Of a stretch of DNA of 64,000 nt, positions 58,542 to 64,000 are shown one piece after another (within the stretch, counting starts at the first letter, position 1; each line of letters begins with the position of its first letter). Under the pieces are notes generated by a model, which was given only the letters and a program-made list of their open reading frames with translations, made no database searches and had not been told where the DNA came from. A program made the position numbers and the translations under genes. The stretch lies in assembly GCF_036032445.1 (NCBI RefSeq), contig NZ_CP107932.1, positions 6,016,501 through 6,080,500 of the forward strand. The letters are read 5' to 3'. Origin of the DNA: Nocardia sp. NBC_00416. Its GTDB lineage: Bacteria; Actinomycetota; Actinomycetes; Mycobacteriales; Mycobacteriaceae.

Positions 58542-61016
58542 GTGACCAAACCCGAACCCGTCGTCCGCCCCGCGGCGGTACTGGCGGTGCTCGCATTCGC
58601 CGGGATCGTGGCGTCGTTGACGCAGACCCTGGTGATGCCGTTGCTCGGGCAGCTGCCGGAGATTCTGGACACCGCACCCTCGAACGCGACCTGGGTGGTG
58701 ACCGCGAGCCTGCTGGCCGGCGCAGTCACCACCCCGGTCGCGGGCCGGCTCGGTGACCTGCTCGGTAAGCGGCCTGTTCTGGTGGGATCGGTAGTCCCAC
58801 TCGTGATCGGCTCGGTGATCTGTGCCATGTCCTCGTCGCTGTGGCCGATGCTGATCGGCCGCGGTCTGCAGGGGATGGGTGTGGGCCTGATTCCGGTCGG
58901 TATCGCCGCCTTGCGCGATCTGCTGCCACCGGCCAAGCTCGGTTCGGGCATCGCGCTGATCAGTTCGTCACTCGGTGTCGGCGGTGCGCTGGGTCTGCCG
59001 CTGGCGGCCGCGGTCGTCGAATACAGCAGCTGGCGCTACCTGTTCTGGGGTGTCGCGGTGCTCGCGACGGTGGCGGGCGTGCTGATCTTCATGATCATCC
59101 CGTCGACCCCGCCGCGCGCCGAACGCGGACGGTTCGACGCACTCGGAGCACTCGGCCTGGGTGCCGCACTGATCTGCCTGTTGCTCGCCGTCTCCAAGGG
59201 TGCGACCTGGGGCTGGACCAGTGCCACCACGATCTCGCTGTTCGTCGCCGCGGTCGTGGTGCTGCTGCTGTGGGGTGTATGGGAGCTGCGTTCGCGGGAT
59301 CCGCTGGTCGATCTACGGGTCACCGCCCGTCCCCGGGTGTTGCTGACCAACGCGGCCTCGATCGTCATCGGTATGTCGATGTTCTCGCAGGCGCTCATCT
59401 TCCCCCAGCTGCTGCAGTTGCCGGATGCCACCGGTTACGGTCTCGGTCAGTCGATGGTGGCGATGGGCCTGTGGATGGCGCCGGGCGGGCTGACGATGAT
59501 GCTCGCTTCGCCGTTGAGCGCGAAACTGTCCGCGGTGGCCGGGCCCAAAGTCACCCTGATCTTGGGCGCGGTCATCATCGCGGCCGGATACGGCACATCG
59601 GTACCGCTGATGGGCGAGCCCTGGGGCCTGATGATCGGTGCCATCATCATCAGCCTCGGTGTCGGTTTCGCCTACGGCGCCATGCCCGCACTGATCATGG
59701 GTGCGGTGCCGATCACCGAGACATCGGCCGCCAACAGCTTCAACACGTTGATGCGCTCCATCGGCACCTCGGTGGCCTCGGCCGCCATCGGCGCGGTTCT
59801 CGCACAGATGAGCACTTCCTTCGGCGGCGGCATCACCATCCCTACGGAGAACGGATTCCGTACCGGCATCCTGATCGGATGCGGTGTCGCCGCCGCGGCC
59901 GCGATCATTGCGCTCACCATCCCCACGGCAAAGCGCGCCGCGGCGGCGGCCGTCGCGAGCGGGCAGCCCGAGGCCGCGAAGGCCGCGGCGCACGCCAGGG
60001 CCGAAGCAGCACCGGCCGCGCCCGCGGGCCTTTCGGTGGAAGCCGAGCGGGTGGTGGACGAAGCCGCGACACCGGTTACCGGTGGTGTGCCGGAACCGCG
60101 GTCCGCCCCGGCGACCGCGACGTTCGCCGCGGCAGAACGCAATGGGCGGGCCACCCCGACCCCGCAGCCCGCCGGCAGCGGTTCGATCCTGTTCGGCCGG
60201 GTGTCAGATGCCCGTGGGGTGCAGGTCGCCGGAGCGACGTTGACGCTGATCTCGCCCACCGGACAGCAGTTGGGCCGGGCGCTCTCGGGCACGGACGGGT
60301 TCTACGAACTGGCCGCGCCCGCTCCCGGCACCTATGTGCTCATCGCCTCCGCCGAAGGCCGGCGCCCCGACGCCTCGACCGCCGTTCTGGGCAGCAACCC
60401 GGTGTCCTACGACGTCACGCTCAGCACACTGGCCAGTCTCATGGGCACGGTCTCGCGGACCGGTGACGGCACGCCCGTCGTGGGCGCGACGGTCACCGCC
60501 CTGGACATGCGGGGTGAGGTACTGGCCGCCGGCGAGTCCGATCTGTCCGGCGGCTTCGGTCTGGCCGGTCTGCCCGAAGGTGAGTTCACGGTCGCCGTGA
60601 GCGCGTCCGGTTACCATCCGACCGCGGTATCGGTGCAGGTCACCACCCGTGAAACGGCACGCCTCGAAGTGCTGCTGCGCCCGGGTGTGCGAGTCGCGGG
60701 CGTGGTGAGCGGCGGTGGCCGGCCACTGGCCGCGGCCCGGGTCACACTGACCGATTCACTGGGCAATGTCGTCGAGACGCTGTCCACCGGACCCGACGGG
60801 TCCTACGCCTTCGGGAACCTGGACGAGGGCACCTACACCGTGGTGGCGACCGGTTACGCGCCGACCAGTGCCCAGGTGCGGGTGGGAGAGAAGGACATCG
60901 ACGGTATCGACATGGAGCTCACCGCCGACGGGATCGGCGGTACCGCCGAAGTACGCGTCCCGGAACCCGAGGAAGCTCTCGACGAGCTGCCGGAGGTGCA
61001 CAAGAGCTCCTGGTGA
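58542..61016 (+). CDS. DHA2-type MFS transporter fused to three carboxypeptidase-regulatory-like domains
   Basis: About 824 residues. Residues 1-470 form a 14-helix EmrB/QacA-type exporter (LAFAGIVASLTQTLVMPLLGQLPEIL, GRGLQGMGVGLIPVGIAALRDLLPP). Three CarboxypepD_reg-like beta-sandwich units follow, beginning near 545 (GRVSDARGVQVAGATLTLIS), 630 (GTVSRTGDGTPVVGATVTAL) and 716 (GVVSGGGRPLAAARVTLTDS). The last 10 residues, ELPEVHKSSW, copy the S14 tail because the stop region is the right copy of the rpsN repeat. GTG at 58542 is chosen, with GAGGAG 7 nt upstream. Substrate unknown. The C-terminus of such pumps is cytoplasmic, an odd place for these domains. Confidence 0.88.
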   Translation: MTKPEPVVRPAAVLAVLAFAGIVASLTQTLVMPLLGQLPEILDTAPSNATWVVTASLLAGAVTTPVAGRLGDLLGKRPVLVGSVVPLVIGSVICAMSSSLWPMLIGRGLQGMGVGLIPVGIAALRDLLPPAKLGSGIALISSSLGVGGALGLPLAAAVVEYSSWRYLFWGVAVLATVAGVLIFMIIPSTPPRAERGRFDALGALGLGAALICLLLAVSKGATWGWTSATTISLFVAAVVVLLLWGVWELRSRDPLVDLRVTARPRVLLTNAASIVIGMSMFSQALIFPQLLQLPDATGYGLGQSMVAMGLWMAPGGLTMMLASPLSAKLSAVAGPKVTLILGAVIIAAGYGTSVPLMGEPWGLMIGAIIISLGVGFAYGAMPALIMGAVPITETSAANSFNTLMRSIGTSVASAAIGAVLAQMSTSFGGGITIPTENGFRTGILIGCGVAAAAAIIALTIPTAKRAAAAAVASGQPEAAKAAAHARAEAAPAAPAGLSVEAERVVDEAATPVTGGVPEPRSAPATATFAAAERNGRATPTPQPAGSGSILFGRVSDARGVQVAGATLTLISPTGQQLGRALSGTDGFYELAAPAPGTYVLIASAEGRRPDASTAVLGSNPVSYDVTLSTLASLMGTVSRTGDGTPVVGATVTALDMRGEVLAAGESDLSGGFGLAGLPEGEFTVAVSASGYHPTAVSVQVTTRETARLEVLLRPGVRVAGVVSGGGRPLAAARVTLTDSLGNVVETLSTGPDGSYAFGNLDEGTYTVVATGYAPTSAQVRVGEKDIDGIDMELTADGIGGTAEVRVPEPEEALDELPEVHKSSW

Positions 61017-61018
61017 GC
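60981..61018 (+). repeat. Right copy of the 38-bp rpsN 3'-end direct repeat (candidate att site)
   Basis: Same orientation as 30426-30463 and 35 of 38 identical; 60996-61018 is an uninterrupted 23-bp identity. It encodes the last residues and the stop codon of the MFS fusion protein. Confidence 0.85.
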
Positions 61019-61031
61019 CCTTCCGGGCGCT

Positions 61032-61077
61032 GACGTGAACAGGGACCCGAGCTTCGGCTCGGGTCCCTGTTCACGTC
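61032..61077 (+). terminator. Perfect 21-bp stem with TTCG loop before the rpsH operon
   Basis: Arms 61032-61052 and 61057-61077 are exact complements around the extra-stable tetraloop TTCG, 16 bp after the MFS stop codon. It insulates rpsH from upstream transcription. Confidence 0.85.
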
Positions 61078-61145
61078 CGGGGCGCCGGACGCCGGTGCTC
61101 GTGACGGGCCGGAATACCTCGCCGGGCGGCTCGCGCCGACCCCGA

Positions 61146-61187
61146 TTTGGTCCAGTCCGGGCCAGCTCCTACACTAGACCGGTTGCC
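61146..61187 (+). promoter_or_regulatory. Promoter and leader start of the rpsH operon
   Basis: TTTGGT (61146-61151) and TACACT (61170-61175) are 18 bp apart and are followed by GACCGGTTGCC (61177-61187), identical to the block before rplN. Downstream, GGGCAC-TTCT-GTGCCC forms a hairpin. The leader is about 170 nt long; nothing else is seen in the 340-bp gap apart from the terminator. Confidence 0.65.
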
Positions 61188-61356
61188 AGGGCACTTCTGT
61201 GCCCGTGGGCCCCCTGCGCGGGCGGCCCGGCGATACGAACTCATCCGGCGGCGACTGCCGTCCGGACCAGCCGAATTGCTGTAGGCCCACGGCCCACGCC
61301 GGAGTGGCATGGGTGTTGCATGGGAACCGCAGCGAGAAAGGTGTCGAGGTCGAACT

Positions 61357-61755
61357 ATGACCATGACCGATCCGATCGCAGACTTTCTGACGCGTCTGCG
61401 CAACGCCAACTCGGCGTACCACGATCAGGTGAAGGCCCCGCATTCGAAGATCAAGGCGAATATCGCCGAGATCCTGAAGCGTGAGGGTTACATCGCCGAT
61501 TACCGCACCGAGGACGCCACCGTGGGCAAGGCCCTCGTCGTCGACCTCAAGTACGGGCCCAGCCGGGAACGCAGCCTGCAGGGTCTGCGGCGCGTCTCGA
61601 AGCCGGGTCTGCGCGTGTACGCGAAATCCACCAACCTGCCCAAGGTCCTGGGCGGCCTCGGCGTGGCGATCATCTCCACGTCGACCGGCCTGCTCACCGA
61701 CCGCCAGGCGGCCAAGCAGGGAGTGGGCGGGGAAGTCCTCGCCTACGTCTGGTAA
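61357..61755 (+). CDS. rpsH: 30S ribosomal protein S8 (uS8)
   Basis: 132 residues. MTDPIADFLTRLRNANSAYH and STSTGLLTDRQAAKQGVGGEVLAYVW are diagnostic. S8 binds the central domain of 16S rRNA, and in Escherichia coli it also represses spc translation. The ATG at 61357 is chosen because an earlier in-frame ATG has a non-family sequence after it. rplF follows after 15 bp. Confidence 0.97.
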   Translation: MTMTDPIADFLTRLRNANSAYHDQVKAPHSKIKANIAEILKREGYIADYRTEDATVGKALVVDLKYGPSRERSLQGLRRVSKPGLRVYAKSTNLPKVLGGLGVAIISTSTGLLTDRQAAKQGVGGEVLAYVW

Positions 61756-61770
61756 GGGGAGGTACGGACA

Positions 61771-62307
61771 ATGTCGCGTATCGGTAAAGATCCCGTCGCG
61801 GTTCCCGCGGGCGTGGAAGTGACCATCAACGGGCAGGACATCGCGGTGAAGGGCCCCAAGGGCCAGCTGTCGCTGACCCTCGCCGAGCCCATCAGCGTCG
61901 CGCAGGAAGACGGCCGCCTGGTGCTCTCCCGCCCCGACGACGAACGGCGCAGCCGCTCGCTGCACGGCCTGACCCGGACCCTGATCGCCAATATGGTCAC
62001 CGGTGTCACCCAGGGCTACGAGAAGAAGATGGAAATCTTCGGCGTCGGCTACCGCGTGCAGCAGAAGGGCAGCAACCTCGAGTTCGCCCTCGGCTACAGC
62101 CACCCGGTGCCGATCGAGGCGCCCGAGGGCATCACGTTTGCGGTGGAAACGCCCACCAAATTCTCCGTATCCGGGATCGACAAGCAGAAGGTCGGCCAGA
62201 TTTCGGCGGTTATCCACGGCCTGCGCAAACCCGACCCGTACAAGGGCAAGGGCATCCGCTACGCCGGCGAGATCGTTCGCCGCAAGGTCGGAAAGACGGG
62301 TAAGTGA
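61771..62307 (+). CDS. rplF: 50S ribosomal protein L6 (uL6)
   Basis: 178 residues, full length. MSRIGKDPVAVPAGVEVTING, GVGYRVQQKG and PDPYKGKGIRYAGE are diagnostic. L6 sits near the factor-binding site of the large subunit. GGGGAGG precedes the ATG. rplR starts 2 bp after its stop. Confidence 0.97.
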   Translation: MSRIGKDPVAVPAGVEVTINGQDIAVKGPKGQLSLTLAEPISVAQEDGRLVLSRPDDERRSRSLHGLTRTLIANMVTGVTQGYEKKMEIFGVGYRVQQKGSNLEFALGYSHPVPIEAPEGITFAVETPTKFSVSGIDKQKVGQISAVIHGLRKPDPYKGKGIRYAGEIVRRKVGKTGK

Positions 62308-62309
62308 TC

Positions 62310-62717
62310 ATGGCGCAAACCGAGAATCAGAAGGCCAAGCGTATTCCGCTGGGCAAGGATGCTTCCACTCGCCGGCGGCTGTCGAAGACGCGTCGCCACT
62401 TCCGCCTGCGCAAGAAGATCGAAGGCACCACCGCACGTCCGCGGCTGATCGTGCACCGCTCCTCGCGGCACCTGCACGTGCAGCTCATCGACGATTCCGC
62501 CGGTCGTACCCTCGCTTCGGCGTCGACCATCGAGGCCGATGTGCGGGCGCTGGAGGGCGATAAGACCGCCAAGGGCAAGAAGGTCGGCGAACTGATCGCC
62601 GAGCGCGCCAAGGCCGCCGGTGTGGAGGCCGTGGTGTTCGACCGCGGTGGCCACGACTACCACGGTCGTATCGCGGCGCTCGCCGATGCCGCTCGGGAAG
62701 GCGGGTTGAAGTTCTGA
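62310..62717 (+). CDS. rplR: 50S ribosomal protein L18 (uL18)
   Basis: 135 residues. TRRRLSKTRRHFRLRKKIEGTTARPRL and the C-terminal FDRGGHDYHGRIAALADAAREGGL are diagnostic. L18 binds 5S rRNA with L5 and L25. The ATG at 62310 is preferred to the GTG at 62304, which overlaps the rplF stop. Confidence 0.96.
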   Translation: MAQTENQKAKRIPLGKDASTRRRLSKTRRHFRLRKKIEGTTARPRLIVHRSSRHLHVQLIDDSAGRTLASASTIEADVRALEGDKTAKGKKVGELIAERAKAAGVEAVVFDRGGHDYHGRIAALADAAREGGLKF

Positions 62718-62763
62718 TGACCACCATGACTGCACATACCTGTGTGAACGGAAGGAACGTCTG

Positions 62764-63411
62764 ATGCCGGGACGTCAGCGCGGCCACGGCGGAAACGGAC
62801 CCGCCGGACAGAACTCCAACGCCCCCGACGGGGGACGCGGTGACCGCCGGGGCGGTGGCGACCGCCGGGGCGGCGACCGCCGTAACGACGCGGCCGAGAA
62901 GAACCAGCTCGAGCGCGTAGTCGCCATCAACCGTGTCTCCAAGGTGGTCAAGGGTGGTCGGCGCTTCAGCTTCACCGCTCTGGTCATCGTGGGTGACGGC
63001 AACGGTCTGGTCGGCGTCGGCTACGGCAAGGCCAAGGAAGTTCCCGCGGCCATCCAGAAGGGTGTCGAGGAAGCGCGCAAGGGCTTCTTCCGCGTCCCGA
63101 TGATCGGCTCCACCATCGTCCACCCGGTACAGGGCGAAGCGGCGGCCGGTGTGGTCATGCTGCGTCCGGCCTCCCCGGGTACCGGTGTGATCGCCGGTGG
63201 CGCCGCGCGTGCGGTGCTGGAATGCGCGGGCATCCACGACATCCTGGCCAAGTCGCTCGGTAGCGACAACGCGATCAACGTCGTGCACGCGACCGTTGCC
63301 GCGCTCAAGATGCTGCAGCGTCCCGAAGAGGTCGCGGCCCGTCGTGGTCTGCCGCTCGAGGACGTCGCTCCCGCGGGCATGCTGCGTGCCCGTGCCGGAC
63401 AAGGAGTCTGA
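62764..63411 (+). CDS. rpsE: 30S ribosomal protein S5 (uS5)
   Basis: 215 residues. After a Gly/Arg-rich N-terminal extension (about 1-45), typical of Actinobacteria, the body has LERVVAINRVSKVVKGGRRFSFTALVIVGDGNGLVG and VLECAGIHDILAKSLGSDN. S5 takes part in mRNA entry and decoding fidelity. rpmD follows after 2 bp. Confidence 0.97.
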   Translation: MPGRQRGHGGNGPAGQNSNAPDGGRGDRRGGGDRRGGDRRNDAAEKNQLERVVAINRVSKVVKGGRRFSFTALVIVGDGNGLVGVGYGKAKEVPAAIQKGVEEARKGFFRVPMIGSTIVHPVQGEAAAGVVMLRPASPGTGVIAGGAARAVLECAGIHDILAKSLGSDNAINVVHATVAALKMLQRPEEVAARRGLPLEDVAPAGMLRARAGQGV

Positions 63412-63413
63412 CG

Positions 63414-63593
63414 ATGGCAGATCTCAAGGTGACCCAGATCAAGAGTTCGATCGGCGCCAAGCAGAATCAGCGGGACAGTCTGCGCACTCTCGGCCTGCGG
63501 GGCATCCGCAAGTCGGTGGTCCGTCAGGACACTGCCCAGAACCGTGGGCTGATCAATGTCGTGCGCCACCTCGTAACAGTTGAGGAGGTCTGA
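63414..63593 (+). CDS. rpmD: 50S ribosomal protein L30 (uL30)
   Basis: 59 residues. MADLKVTQIKSSIGAKQNQR and TLGLRGIRKSVVRQDT are diagnostic. It lies between rpsE and rplO as in the standard spc order. Its 3' end contains the GAGGAGG used by rplO. Confidence 0.96.
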   Translation: MADLKVTQIKSSIGAKQNQRDSLRTLGLRGIRKSVVRQDTAQNRGLINVVRHLVTVEEV

Positions 63594-63594
63594 C

Positions 63595-64000
63595 ATGACC
63601 ATCAAATTGCATCACCTGCGTCCCGCACCCGGGGCCAAGACCGATAAGACCCGCGTGGGTCGTGGTGAGGGTTCCAAGGGTAAGACCGCGGGTCGCGGCA
63701 CCAAGGGCACCAAGGCGCGTAAGAACGTGCCTGCCTCGTTCGAGGGCGGGCAGATGCCCCTCCATATGCGGCTGCCGAAGCTCAAGGGCTTCAACAACCC
63801 GTTCCGGGTCGAATACCAGGTCGTGAACGTGGGCGCCATCGCCGAGCTGTTCCCGCAGGGGGGCACCATCGGTAAGGCCGAACTGGTCGAGGCGGGCGCT
63901 GTCCGCAAGAACCAGCTGGTCAAGGTGCTCGGCGAGGGGGAGATCTCCGTCGCCGTTCAGATCAGCGCGGACAAGTTCTCCGGCTCCGCCAAGGAGAAGA
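63595..64000 (+). CDS. rplO: 50S ribosomal protein L15 (uL15), 3' end outside window
   Basis: 135 codons are visible. MTIKLHHLRPAPGAKTDKTRVGRGEGSKGKTAGRG is the L15 N-terminus, followed by SFEGGQMPLHMRLPKLKGF. L15 is a late-assembly large-subunit protein; about 10-15 codons are missing at the window edge. The ATG at 63595 is one base after the rpmD stop. Confidence 0.96.
   Translation, partial: MTIKLHHLRPAPGAKTDKTRVGRGEGSKGKTAGRGTKGTKARKNVPASFEGGQMPLHMRLPKLKGFNNPFRVEYQVVNVGAIAELFPQGGTIGKAELVEAGAVRKNQLVKVLGEGEISVAVQISADKFSGSAKEK

Larger units (their letters stand above)
30464..60980. mobile_element. Candidate genomic island inserted at the 3' end of rpsN
   Basis: This 30.5-kb stretch separates the two halves of the spc operon and is bounded by the direct repeat of the rpsN 3' end. 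It holds a restriction-modification and defence island, transport and hydrolase modules, a Fic protein and several broken genes (frameshifted secreted protein, DUF574 fragment, TPM fragment, hipA remnant). An element that integrates into the 3' end of a gene leaves exactly this arrangement. Against it: no integrase, recombinase or replication gene is visible, and most genes have ordinary high GC. It could instead be an old recombination hotspot filled by homologous exchange. Confidence 0.4.

Noticed and set aside
30464..60980. Complete ICE or prophage
   Set aside because: No integrase, relaxase, coupling protein, replication or structural phage gene could be found.

Overview
The window looks like a chromosome segment of a Nocardia-like member of the Mycobacteriales. 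The evidence is very high GC, many GTG/TTG starts, IdeR/DtxR-type iron boxes, an S14 protein of the zinc-binding type, and a mycobactin/nocobactin-type siderophore cluster next to the spc ribosomal protein operon.

Region 1 (1-26,550) is an iron-acquisition cluster. It holds a broken NRPS adenylation domain, an N-formyltransferase, an ArCP-Cy-A-PCP phenyloxazoline synthetase, a lysine N6-hydroxylase, and a convergent polyketide arm (type II thioesterase, stand-alone ketosynthase, AT-KR-ACP-methyltransferase). Two further NRPSs (C-A-PCP-E and C-A-PCP-C-PCP) follow. After a small lipoprotein come a siderophore-binding lipoprotein and a SagB-type oxidoreductase that is a good candidate for oxidising the oxazoline to an oxazole. 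Together these predict an N-formylated, C-methylated nocobactin of the formobactin/amamistatin/brasilibactin kind. Salicylate synthase, salicyl-AMP ligase and MbtH are not in the window. Four candidate iron boxes lie at the transcription starts.

Region 2 (26,603-30,461) holds an M13 metallopeptidase lipoprotein and the first half of the spc operon: rplN, rplX, rplE, rpsN. rpsN is followed by its own strong terminator.

Region 3 (30,464-60,980) is 30.5 kb of accessory DNA that separates rpsN from rpsH. It is flanked by a 38-bp direct repeat (35 identities) of the 3' end of rpsN. The right copy is read in frame and gives the last gene, an MFS transporter, the S14 C-terminal tail ELPxVHKSSW. The left third is a defence island: a DGQHR (DndB-like) gene overlapping a CoiA-like nuclease gene, then rmuC, then a four-gene overlapping operon of a methylase-like/TRD fusion plus hsdM, hsdS and hsdR. 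rmuC and the methylase-like gene share an inverted-repeat operator, TGATA-N8-TATCA. The rest carries two TetR-regulated hydrolase/exporter modules, a Tat-exported acetamidase, a TPM-domain protein, a Fic protein framed by duplicated TPM sequence, MFS transporters and at least four gene remnants. No integrase was found.

Region 4 (61,146-64,000) is the second half of the spc operon: rpsH, rplF, rplR, rpsE, rpmD and partial rplO. Its promoter and leader share clear sequence blocks with those in front of rplN.
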